Source of the DNA: Armatimonadota bacterium
GTDB lineage: Bacteria > Armatimonadota > Zipacnadia > Zipacnadales > UBA11051
Reading direction: 5' to 3'
Assembly (NCBI GenBank): GCA_030612305.1
Contig: JAUWOG010000039.1
Coordinates: forward strand, 1-10,406
DNA: 10,406 nt
Each line of letters starts with the position of its first letter. The first letter of the stretch is position 1. Positions 1 to 6,828 of the stretch are shown piece after piece. The notes under the pieces were generated by a model that saw only the letters and a list, made by a program, of their open reading frames with translations, did no database searches and was not told the DNA's origin. The translations under genes and the position numbers were made by a program.

Positions 1-1
1 C

Positions 2-1129
2 TCCTATTACTACGGCCGCCTGCTGAATGCCAATCTCCCGCGTGAGGCGCTGCGAAAGGATTCGGGTGCGCTGATTCAACGGATCGAGCGGACGCAGGTC
101 AAGGACTGGTACTTGTACCAGGCGTTTCCCTTCTCACGCCTGCCGGAAGCCGGCGAAAAGGGTCTCCAGTTCTGGGGCGTCGGCTGTCACATCAGCGCCA
201 ACTCGCCGAAGTTGGTGCTGTGTACCGAAGGCCCGTTCCTGCAGCATCTTTCCCGGATGCAGGTGATGAGCCCCGGAGAGATAGAGCAGATGACGAAGAT
301 CACCGTCACCGAAGGCGCCAACGCCATCTGCTACTGGCAGTCCGGGGGCTACACCGCCTACTATCCTGAGGGTTATGACGGAATGGGCGAGGGTTATTCT
401 GACATAGTGAAGGTTGAGCAGATGCTGGAGGACCGTGTGCCGCATCCGGCGGAAGTGGGGCTGCTGTACTCCACGACGACGGAGGTCATGGAGCAGCCGT
501 GGCGCACGAATCTCAATGAGCGATGGGTACACCTGCACAGCTTCGAGGGCACGGGCTTCGCCCTGATGCGCGGGAATCTCCCGTACCGCATTGTGATGGA
601 GGATGAACTCGCCGACGGTGCGCTTGAGGGGCTGAAGGCACTGGTTCTGCCGAATGTGCGGTTCCTGTCGGCAAGCGCCCGGGAGGCCATCGAGAAGGCT
701 GCCGCCGGGGGTCTGAAGGTGTATGCGGCGGGTGAATGTGTGAGTGTGGCGGGAGCCGAGACAGTGGACTATGACGTGACTTACTGGCACCGGCGCATCC
801 AGGCGGGGTATCGGCAGATCAAGTATCTGAACACGCACTATGCGGAGGCGGAGAAGGCACTTCTCCCGCTGGTGCGCCAGCAGATAGACCCGGCGGTCAC
901 CGTGTCATCGCGCATGGGCATCAGCAGACTCTATGATGTCGGGGATGAAATGGTGCTGATGATCGCCAACTGGGATCTGAATGCGACGACTGACGCGACT
1001 GTCACCGCCGGCACCTCCTGCGCTGTCTCGGACATGCTCACCGGCGAGGAGTTAGGGCGGGTCGGCGATGGCGCGGAATTGAAGGTGAAGGTCCCGGCCG
1101 GCGGCTGGCGGGTCCTCAAGCTCCGGTAG
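2..1129 (+). CDS. GH42-like glycoside hydrolase, C-terminal part (5' end outside window)
   Basis: The frame is open from base 2 with no stop until TAG at 1129, so the ATG at 113 is internal; 375 residues are visible and the N-terminal part lies upstream. The start of the visible part, with aromatic residues, a CYWQSGG segment and a YYPEGYDGMGEGYSD segment, resembles the end of a TIM-barrel catalytic domain. It is followed by a Rossmann-like stretch (VGLLYSTTTE, then ALVLPNVRFLS) like the beta-galactosidase trimerisation domain, and a short beta-rich C-terminal domain ending GGWRVLKLR. This order matches GH42-type beta-galactosidases and related uncharacterised hydrolases, which cleave terminal sugars. 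The catalytic acids cannot be judged because the barrel is mostly outside the window. The substrate is unknown. A family of GH42-like proteins without proven activity is an equally good reading. Confidence 0.6.
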   Translation, partial: SYYYGRLLNANLPREALRKDSGALIQRIERTQVKDWYLYQAFPFSRLPEAGEKGLQFWGVGCHISANSPKLVLCTEGPFLQHLSRMQVMSPGEIEQMTKITVTEGANAICYWQSGGYTAYYPEGYDGMGEGYSDIVKVEQMLEDRVPHPAEVGLLYSTTTEVMEQPWRTNLNERWVHLHSFEGTGFALMRGNLPYRIVMEDELADGALEGLKALVLPNVRFLSASAREAIEKAAAGGLKVYAAGECVSVAGAETVDYDVTYWHRRIQAGYRQIKYLNTHYAEAEKALLPLVRQQIDPAVTVSSRMGISRLYDVGDEMVLMIANWDLNATTDATVTAGTSCAVSDMLTGEELGRVGDGAELKVKVPAGGWRVLKLR

Positions 1130-1218
1130 GCTGGTGCTCTCTCACTCCTGAAGCACGGTGTAAAGGCGCTTGAACTTGCCCTGTACGTCTTGGGCCCCAT
1201 CACTACTCATGAATGGGT

Positions 1219-1307
1219 GGCTCGGCCTGAGCTTCGCGTTCCTTGCGGAGCTCAGGTACCAATTGAGCAAGCTGTGCTTGTTCAATTGGTAGCTTCCAGC
1301 CCGAGTC
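1219..1307 (+). repeat. Two-hairpin structured element, copy A
   Basis: Hairpin 1 (1226-1256) has the stem base CCTGAGCT/AGCTCAGG, extended by five more pairs (two of them wobbles) to a 5-nt loop. Hairpin 2 follows with no gap (1257-1291): a 16-bp stem TACCAATTGAGCAAGC against its near-exact complement, with one G-T pair and a TGT loop. Next comes the unpaired box GCTTCCAGC (1292-1300), then CCGAGTC, which can pair with GGCTCGG at 1219-1225 and close the whole unit as a junction. The same layout recurs at 8752-8859. There is no T-run, so it is not a standard terminator. It lies in the 207-nt gap between the hydrolase and the methyltransferase gene. It could be a mobile repeat, a structured RNA or a DNA-binding site; the strand given is nominal. 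Confidence 0.75.
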
Positions 1308-1336
1308 GTCTTCCCGCAATAACGCGACAAGCAACC

Positions 1337-2203
1337 ATGAAGATCACTCGATTCGACAAATCTGTTGCGGGCGAGAGCCTTCTCAATTCCGTCATCTGTG
1401 CCGATGTTCTTGAGGTATTGCCACAGATTGAGGCCGAGACGTTTGACATGGTGTTTGCCGATCCGCCGTACAACCTGCAGCTAAAGAACGAGCTCTACCG
1501 GCCCAATCTGACCAAGGTGGACGCGGTGAATGATGCGTGGGATCAGTTCTCTGATTTCGCGGCGTATGATGCGTTTACCGAGGCGTGGCTTGCTGAAGTG
1601 AAGCGAGTCATGAAGCCGAGCGCGACCCTGTGGGTCATCGGCACATACCACAACATATTTCGGGTCGGGAAGGTGTTGCAGGACCTGGGGTTCTGGGTGC
1701 TCAATGACGTGGTATGGGTGAAAGCCAACCCGATGCCGAATTTCCGCGGCGTCAGGTTCACCAATGCCACCGAGACGCTCATCTGGGCCGTCAAGGACAA
1801 GTCGGTCAAGGACTACACCTTCAACTATGAGTTGATGAAGGAGTTCAATGACGGCAAGCAGATGCGCAGCGACTGGTACTTCCCGCTGTGCCGGGGTGAA
1901 GAGCGGCTGACGGAGGACGGCAAGAAGGTACACTCCACGCAGAAGCCGCTGGCCCTCCTGGAGCGTATCGTACTGGCATCGTCCAAGGAAGGCGACCTCA
2001 TCCTGGACCCGTTTGCCGGGACGGGCACGACTGCTCATGCAGCTATGAAGCATCACCGCAGCTTCTGCATGATAGAGGTGGATGAACATTACGTGCAATG
2101 GATGTTGAGGAGGCTGGGTGATGTGCCCTTGACGCTGCCTGTAGCGACGGGTGACGGCGTCAAGCGTGAAGATGCCCGCGATGGCAGTTCCCCGCAAGAA
2201 TAG
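1337..2203 (+). CDS. CcrM/HinfI-type adenine-N6 DNA methyltransferase (orphan, short form)
   Basis: The 288-residue product is a beta-class SAM-dependent DNA adenine methyltransferase. The catalytic motif ADPPYNLQL is at residues 41-49 and the SAM-binding motif DPFAGTGTT at 224-232, in the beta-class order. Several stretches match Caulobacter CcrM closely: KVDAVNDAWDQF (60-71), GTYHNIFRVG, VLNDVVWVKANPMPNF, TFNYELMK and STQKPLALLERI. This makes GANTC the likely target; specificity is inferred from family. The start at 1337 gives the family N-terminus; the frame stays open upstream to 1190 but that part only translates the hairpin element. No good Shine-Dalgarno is visible. CcrM and HinfI enzymes are about 358 residues, so the C-terminal recognition domain of about 80 residues is missing, and only 41 nt separate the stop from the next gene. 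No endonuclease gene is in view. Confidence 0.93.
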   Translation: MKITRFDKSVAGESLLNSVICADVLEVLPQIEAETFDMVFADPPYNLQLKNELYRPNLTKVDAVNDAWDQFSDFAAYDAFTEAWLAEVKRVMKPSATLWVIGTYHNIFRVGKVLQDLGFWVLNDVVWVKANPMPNFRGVRFTNATETLIWAVKDKSVKDYTFNYELMKEFNDGKQMRSDWYFPLCRGEERLTEDGKKVHSTQKPLALLERIVLASSKEGDLILDPFAGTGTTAHAAMKHHRSFCMIEVDEHYVQWMLRRLGDVPLTLPVATGDGVKREDARDGSSPQE

Positions 2204-2210
2204 CAGCCAA

Positions 2211-2230
2211 CGAGTACGAACGAGTACGAA
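2211..2230 (+). repeat. Perfect 2 x 10-bp tandem repeat before the DUF89 gene
   Basis: CGAGTACGAA occurs twice back to back in the 41-nt gap between the methyltransferase stop and the DUF89 start. The second copy runs into the Shine-Dalgarno-like AAGGAAG. The repeat may be a simple replication-slippage duplication. It is seen directly; no function is claimed. Confidence 0.8.
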
Positions 2231-2244
2231 GGAAGACCCGTGAG

Positions 2245-3090
2245 ATGAAAGCAACGCTGAATTGTCTGCCGTGCATTGTGCGGCAGGGCGTAGATGCCGT
2301 GACGCGCGCCACCGATGAGCCGGAGTTGCGGCGGGCGGCGATGAGCGCGGCCTTTGAGGCCCTGTCGCGAGCGCAACTTGATGAGACGCCGATGGCGCTG
2401 GGCGGCGCAGTCCATGAAGTCATCGCGGAGGTGACAGGCTGCCCCGACCCGTGGGAAGAGGTGAAACGCGAATCGAATCGCGAGGGCCTGGCGCTCTATG
2501 AAGAGCTGACTGCGACGGTCGCGGAGGCCGATGATCCGCTGCTGACGGCGGCGAAGATAGCCATCGCCGGCAACATCATGGATTTCGGCGCGCTGGCGAC
2601 TTTCGATGTCGAGGCGACCGTGCAGGAGGCGCTGGCAGGGGACTTCGCCATCGGGGACTTCGAGGATTTCAGACCACGCCTGGCGACGGCGAAGAACATC
2701 CTCTACATCGCTGACAATGCCGGCGAGATCGTCTTCGACCGCGTCTTCATCGAGCAGATGGGCGGTGTCGCAGTCACGATAGCCCTGAAGAGCAGTCCAT
2801 TCATCAATGACGCGATGCTTGCCGATGCGAGGCAGGTCGGGCTGGATAGGACGGCGCGGCTCGTCACGGTCGCCCCGGGTGCTACGAGTGGCGAGACGTT
2901 CGACAAGGCGTGGGAGCAGGCGGATATCATAATCGCCAAAGGTCAGGGGAACTACGAGGTATTCAGCGAGGCAGAAGGTCCGGTCTTCTTTCTGCTGCTG
3001 GCCAAGTGTCCTGTGATCGCGGCACACATCGGCGTCAATCTACGGGACATGATATTCCAGTCACAGGCCGGACGCAGGGGCGACCGATAG
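2245..3090 (+). CDS. DUF89/ARMT1-like metal-dependent phosphatase (subfamily with CxxC)
   Basis: The 281-residue product carries the DUF89 signatures: an N-terminal CLPC pair (residues 7-10), GNIMDFG (109-115), the metal-site motif DNAGEIVFD (157-165), SSPFINDA (183-190) and KGQGNYE (232-238). DUF89 proteins are Mn- or Co-type metal-dependent phosphatases proposed to remove damaged or excess phosphometabolites such as sugar phosphates; the CxxC form is the prokaryotic subfamily. The exact substrate cannot be read from sequence. The length is normal for this subfamily. ATG at 2245 follows AAGGAAG with about 9 nt spacing. It lies 41 nt after the methyltransferase on the same strand, so co-transcription is likely. 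Its stop is 13 nt from the convergent Rid-family stop. The protein is probably cytosolic, with no membrane segment. Confidence 0.88.
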   Translation: MKATLNCLPCIVRQGVDAVTRATDEPELRRAAMSAAFEALSRAQLDETPMALGGAVHEVIAEVTGCPDPWEEVKRESNREGLALYEELTATVAEADDPLLTAAKIAIAGNIMDFGALATFDVEATVQEALAGDFAIGDFEDFRPRLATAKNILYIADNAGEIVFDRVFIEQMGGVAVTIALKSSPFINDAMLADARQVGLDRTARLVTVAPGATSGETFDKAWEQADIIIAKGQGNYEVFSEAEGPVFFLLLAKCPVIAAHIGVNLRDMIFQSQAGRRGDR

Positions 3091-3103
3091 AACACGCCGC
3101 GTG

Positions 3104-3508
3104 TCAGGCGTCGAGTTCGGCGACGGCCTTGACCTCCACCAGGTACTCCGGGGCGACGAGACAGGTCACACCTACGAGCGTGCTGGCCGGAGGGCTCTGC
3201 GGGAAATACTCTCTACGGACTTCCAGATAGCCCTCCAGGTCTCGCTGCACGTTGACCATGAAGACATCGGTGTGGAGGATGTCGTCGAGGGTTGCGCCCA
3301 CTGATGCGAGTATGAGGCGGATGTTTTCGAAGGTCTGTCTCGTCTGAGTTCGGATGTCACTACCCACGGTGTTACCTTCGAGGGCAAGCCCGCACTGTCC
3401 GGAGAGGAAGATGAGGCGCTTGCCTTCGGCGATTGCAGCCTGCGAATAGGTGGGAGAAACCGGCCGGCAGACCGCCTCGGGGTTGATCGGTTTTCGGGCC
3501 ATCTGCAT
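3104..3508 (-). CDS. Rid (YjgF/YER057c/UK114) family protein lacking the deaminase arginine
   Basis: The 134-residue product has the Rid fold features: LIFLSGQ (residues 32-38), RQTFENIRLILASVGATLDDILHTDVFMVN (57 onward, quoted in part by role as the central helix and strand), and a C-terminal VEVKAVAEL strand. RidA enzymes hydrolyse reactive enamine/imine intermediates made by PLP enzymes. The arginine that binds the substrate carboxylate (Arg105 in E. coli RidA, in PARS) aligns with Ser109 here (PPAST), while the position of E. coli Glu120 is kept as Glu125. Subfamilies without this arginine (Rid4-7) generally lack imine deaminase activity, so this one probably binds or hydrolyses something else. 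GGAGAGG lies 4-6 nt before the first ATG; a second ATG two codons later is possible. It is last in the - strand gene run, 44 nt after the two-helix membrane protein. Confidence 0.88.
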   Translation of the reverse strand: MQMARKPINPEAVCRPVSPTYSQAAIAEGKRLIFLSGQCGLALEGNTVGSDIRTQTRQTFENIRLILASVGATLDDILHTDVFMVNVQRDLEGYLEVRREYFPQSPPASTLVGVTCLVAPEYLVEVKAVAELDA

Positions 3509-3552
3509 GCACCTCTCCGAGATTGGTATGCCCGGCTTGCGGCTCCATCGGG

Positions 3553-3885
3553 CTACTGGTCGGAAACGGCTTCTTCAGCGGCTCCGCCTGCGTCTGCGTC
3601 GTGCGCCGGGATGCTGCCTTCGACGTGTGCGGAGGCGCGGTTGCGGACGTGGATCGCGTGGATTGACAGGTAAGTGAACCAGGCGAGGAACACGGCCATG
3701 CCGCCGACACCGATCCAGGTCAGGCTCTGACCATTGCCGACATACATCAGCACACTGGAAATCGCAGCGAGAATCCAGGAGGCCATGAGACCGACGCGGT
3801 TGACTCCGCTGTGAATGTCCTTGCGGCCCCATTGGTCGCGGGGCAGAAGCAGGCCTGCTTTTTCGAGATCCTTGATTGACACCAC
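3553..3885 (-). CDS. Two-helix membrane protein of unknown function, next to the permease
   Basis: The 110-residue product is not recognised as a named family. It has a charged N-terminus (KDLEKAGLLLPRDQWGRKD), two hydrophobic helices at about residues 31-49 and 56-78, a short basic segment (VRNRASAH), and an acidic, alanine-rich tail (91-110). The start is GTG; two GTG codons stand in a row and AAGGGG lies 5 or 8 nt before them. It begins only 10 nt after the permease stop, so translation is likely coupled and an accessory role with the permease is a reasonable guess, but no motif proves it. The hydrophobic pattern and codon use support a real gene. Confidence 0.75.
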   Translation of the reverse strand: MVSIKDLEKAGLLLPRDQWGRKDIHSGVNRVGLMASWILAAISSVLMYVGNGQSLTWIGVGGMAVFLAWFTYLSIHAIHVRNRASAHVEGSIPAHDADAGGAAEEAVSDQ

Positions 3886-3895
3886 GACGACCCCT

Positions 3896-6286
3896 TTACT
3901 CCTCGATCTGTTCGATATCCCAGAAGAACTGGAAGAACTGCGACACGTTGAACTTCGTGCGGCCGCTGCGCATGTTCACCAGCATCAGCGGTGTCTTCAT
4001 GCGCGTGGCCAGGCGCGCCGTCTTGTCGCCCCAGACTTTCCTGCGCAGCCAGCTCTCACGCGAGGCGCCGATGAGAACGAGATCGAAGTCGCGGGCTTGC
4101 TGCTCGATGGTCTCGACGACCTCGCCGGCTTCGATGCGGATGTGGAAGCGGCGCTCCCCGCCACTGGCGTCACCCGGCTCCGTATCAGTGCCGGCGTGGG
4201 CGCTGACGGCCTCGCGGAGGTCTGAGGCCCGCTGGGCGCGTTCACTGGGCGAGGTATTGGGGTCAACGACATGCAGCAGCCGGATGTAGCTGTCGTGCTC
4301 TTCGGCCATGGCCGCGGCCAAGTGCGCAACCAGATGGCCGTGCTGGGGATGCTGGACCGGGACGAGTATGCGGCGTGCGGGTATCTCAACGTCGCCACGC
4401 ACGACGATGACATTGGCGTTGGCGTCTTTGACTATCTTGTCAATGGTGCTGCCGATGGTGGTGCGCGGGTCGTGACTACGCCCGGCCCAGCCCATGATGA
4501 CGAAGTGGGAATTGGACTCCTGGACGGTGTCAACAATGGCATCAGCGGGCCGGTGGCCGACACGGACAATCGTATTGGGGACCATGCCGAGCGCCTCCGC
4601 CTGGGCCGACACCGCATCCAGCAGCGGCCGGGTCTCGTCTATGAAATCGCGCCCGACGCTGACCGGCAAGGCATCCGGAACGGTGATGACGTGGGCGATG
4701 AGCAGGTCGCCGGGCTCGACGGCAAGCAAGCGCTTGGCAACTTTGAGCAGGGCCTCGGCGCGGTCGGGATTGGCGACCGGGACGAGCACTGAGAAGCGGC
4801 GGCGGTCAATCTGGGGCATTTCCGAGGCGACGATGGGAGTTATCTCTTTCTCCCTGACGCGCCCGGAGGCGTAGAACTTGTGCACCAGCAGGCCGGCGCC
4901 AACCCAGGCGAAAGCGATCGCAGCGGCAATCCAGGAAAAGATGAGCATGAAGACGATCAGCGCCAGTTGCACAACTATGGCGACAATCGGGACGTAGGGG
5001 AAGAATGGAGCCAGGTAGCCGTACTGGAGCTTGTCGCCGTATCGCTTGCGGATGGTAATACATGCGACATTCACCTGGAGAAAGACCAGCATGAACATGA
5101 TGTTGGCGGCGGCGGCGACATCCTTGAGCGGCACCGCCACGGCCATGAGGATGATGAGTCCGCCGCTGCAGAGGAGTGCCATGTAGGGTATGCGGCTGGT
5201 GGGATGTATAGCGGCGAAGATGTCGGGCAGATTCCGATCTCTGCCCATCGCAAACGACACGCGCGTGGATGAATACGTGGTCGCGTTGAGAGCGCTCATG
5301 GTGGACATGAGGGCGGCGAATATGAGCAGGAGAGCGCCGAGTGGCATAAAGCCCTCGGCAGCGCGTGCCAGAGCGACTTCAGCGTCTGCTCCGCCCAGGT
5401 ATTGCCAGGTAGTCAGCGCGGCCAAGCCCGCAGGGATTTTCACGGCTCCGAGCGCCACGAAGGCGACGGCAATATAGGTGGGAATGACAATGGCGAGAGC
5501 GATGAATATCGCCTTGGGGACGTTGACGCGGGGGTTCTTGACCTCCTCGCCGGCCTGGGCGATTATCTCGTAGCCTTCGAAGGCCATGAACGTGAGCCCC
5601 ATAGCGGTGAAGATGCCGGCGACGCCCATGGGGGCGAAACCTCTGAGGCTCGGTGCGAGTCCGGGAGTGTCGAGGTTGGAGAAATTGCTCATCAGCGTCG
5701 GCTCGTTGAATATGGTCCACATTCCCGCGAGCGCAAAGAACCAGATGATGAGGAGCTTGCCGGTAGTGACGATGAGGCCGGCCTTGCTGGTCTCGGAGGC
5801 GCCCCGGTAGTTGATGTAGATGAAGAAGAGAGCGATGGCGACGGCGAAGACCTTCTGGAAGGCGACCCCTTCGAGGCCGGGGATGGAGATGTTGAGGTGC
5901 TCGACGAGGAAGATCTCGAGATAGGCAGCAAAGCCCAGGGCATAGACGCTGCCGACTACAGCGTGTGCGAACCAGTCCATCCAGCCGGCCAGGAAGGCAT
6001 TTGCACGCGGCAGGCCCTCCCTGACATAGAGGTATGCGCCGCCGGTGCTGGGGAGGGCGGAGGCCAGCTCCGCATAGACCATTCCGGTCAGCAGAGTGAC
6101 AACACCATTGAGAGCGAAGGCCAGCAGTAGCGCCGGGCCGGCCTCATTCGCAGCCAGACCCGTAAGCACGAAGATGCCCGCCCCGATCATGCCCGCCACA
6201 CCGACCATGGTGATGTCGAGGAGGCCAAGATCGCGGCTCAGTTCTGTTCGCGGCTCCTGCTGACGGGTCTGAGGCGTCTGTGTCAT
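3896..6286 (-). CDS. APC-family amino-acid permease fused to two universal-stress (Usp) domains
   Basis: The 796-residue product has a permease domain (about residues 22-470) with the APC helix-1 motif GAGIFV (35-40) and the helix-6-like FMAFEGYE (233-240); about 12 membrane segments are expected. This is a cation/amino-acid transporter type, moving amino acids or related solutes across the inner membrane. Residues about 497-630 form a first Usp domain with an intact ATP-binding pattern G-2x-G-9x-G-S (G599 to S613). Residues about 638-771 form a second Usp domain where the same loop (IGASRESWLRRKVWGDK) is degenerate. The last 20 residues are aromatic and acidic. Such fusions are known, with Usp domains on the cytoplasmic side as likely nucleotide sensors. 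Start at ATG 6286 fits the family N-terminus, but the Shine-Dalgarno is weak. The thioredoxin lies 126 nt upstream and the two-helix protein 10 nt downstream. Confidence 0.93.
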   Translation of the reverse strand: MTQTPQTRQQEPRTELSRDLGLLDITMVGVAGMIGAGIFVLTGLAANEAGPALLLAFALNGVVTLLTGMVYAELASALPSTGGAYLYVREGLPRANAFLAGWMDWFAHAVVGSVYALGFAAYLEIFLVEHLNISIPGLEGVAFQKVFAVAIALFFIYINYRGASETSKAGLIVTTGKLLIIWFFALAGMWTIFNEPTLMSNFSNLDTPGLAPSLRGFAPMGVAGIFTAMGLTFMAFEGYEIIAQAGEEVKNPRVNVPKAIFIALAIVIPTYIAVAFVALGAVKIPAGLAALTTWQYLGGADAEVALARAAEGFMPLGALLLIFAALMSTMSALNATTYSSTRVSFAMGRDRNLPDIFAAIHPTSRIPYMALLCSGGLIILMAVAVPLKDVAAAANIMFMLVFLQVNVACITIRKRYGDKLQYGYLAPFFPYVPIVAIVVQLALIVFMLIFSWIAAAIAFAWVGAGLLVHKFYASGRVREKEITPIVASEMPQIDRRRFSVLVPVANPDRAEALLKVAKRLLAVEPGDLLIAHVITVPDALPVSVGRDFIDETRPLLDAVSAQAEALGMVPNTIVRVGHRPADAIVDTVQESNSHFVIMGWAGRSHDPRTTIGSTIDKIVKDANANVIVVRGDVEIPARRILVPVQHPQHGHLVAHLAAAMAEEHDSYIRLLHVVDPNTSPSERAQRASDLREAVSAHAGTDTEPGDASGGERRFHIRIEAGEVVETIEQQARDFDLVLIGASRESWLRRKVWGDKTARLATRMKTPLMLVNMRSGRTKFNVSQFFQFFWDIEQIEE

Positions 6287-6353
6287 CTATTCTGTCTCGG
6301 GCGGGAAGCCCTTCTCTCCTGGAGGTGTTTGGTACTCCCGTGACGGTGACACG

Positions 6354-6390
6354 AAAAAAAACCGCGCGACGCCCGGGAGGTGGGTGCGTG
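6354..6390 (-). terminator. Possible intrinsic terminator after thioredoxin
   Basis: On the - strand, 23-50 nt after the trxA stop, a GC-rich stretch is followed directly by eight T residues (A-run at 6354-6361 on +). The best stem found pairs CCACGC with GCGCGG with one mismatch and a long loop, so the hairpin is weak. If it works, it would reduce read-through from the thioredoxins into the permease. The T-run is clear; the stem is doubtful. Confidence 0.3.
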
Positions 6391-6412
6391 GCTTGAGATA
6401 GGCGGTGTGGCG

Positions 6413-6745
6413 CTAGTCCCCGGCGAGGGCTCTGTCGAGGGCGTCGGCGAGTTCCTGTTCCGGCCGGACGCCGACAATCTCCTCAGACATCTCGCCGCTC
6501 TTGAATATGGCCAGATAGGGGATAGCGCGGATCTGGTACTGCTGCGCGAGCTTCTGGTTCTCGGCTTCATCAATGTTGATCCGTGCGATAATGACGCGAC
6601 CTTTGTACTTCTCAGCAAGGCTGTCAAGCACCGGGTGCATCATCTGACAAGGACCGCACCACGGGGCCCAGAAATCTACGAGTGCAGGCTTATCAGCATC
6701 GAGAATCTCGCTCTGGAAATCTTCGCTTGTTACATCAATAGGCAT
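6413..6745 (-). CDS. trxA: Thioredoxin
   Basis: This is a typical one-domain cytosolic thioredoxin of 110 residues. It reduces protein disulfides using electrons from thioredoxin reductase, which is not encoded in the window. The active site WCGPC has cysteines 30 and 33, the buried Asp24 precedes it in LVDFWA, and the cis-proline is Pro76 in AIPYLAIF. There is no signal peptide. ATG at 6745 follows GAGGAGG with 8 nt spacing. It lies 83 nt after the lipoprotein thioredoxin and shares with it the uncommon stretch MMHP[VI]L[DE]SLAEKY, so the two look like tandem duplicates. Confidence 0.95.
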   Translation of the reverse strand: MPIDVTSEDFQSEILDADKPALVDFWAPWCGPCQMMHPVLDSLAEKYKGRVIIARINIDEAENQKLAQQYQIRAIPYLAIFKSGEMSEEIVGVRPEQELADALDRALAGD

Positions 6746-6795
6746 TCAGTCGTCCTCCTCGGTTGTGTTGCGTCAACAGGTGAGCTGCGAGCATC

Positions 6796-6810
6796 CTGGC
6801 ATAATGCCAG
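6796..6810. promoter_or_regulatory. 15-nt palindrome between the two thioredoxin genes
   Basis: CTGGCATAATGCCAG is a perfect 7+1+7 inverted repeat lying 51 nt upstream of the trxA start and 19 nt after the stop of the lipoprotein thioredoxin. There is no T-run on either side, so it is not a normal terminator. The size and symmetry suit a dimeric regulator's operator, or a small RNA stem with a TAA loop. A function is not shown. Confidence 0.4.
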
Positions 6811-6828
6811 TTGGTCATTTGCGATGGG

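Noticed and set aside
1219..1307. Reading the element as an intrinsic terminator or integron attC site
   Set aside because: There is no T-run, copy B lies upstream of both flanking genes, and no attC core-site sequences or integrase are present.
1190..1336. N-terminal extension of the methyltransferase from a TTG
   Set aside because: It would translate the two-hairpin element and has no counterpart in CcrM-family proteins; ATG 1337 fits the family start.
2089..3027. A 312-codon - strand open frame
   Set aside because: It covers the methyltransferase end and the DUF89 gene on the other strand, is Arg/His-rich and has no family motif.
5402..6130. A 242-codon + strand open frame rich in Asp, Glu and Gly
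   Set aside because: It is antisense to the permease domain; its composition is the expected complement of hydrophobic codons.
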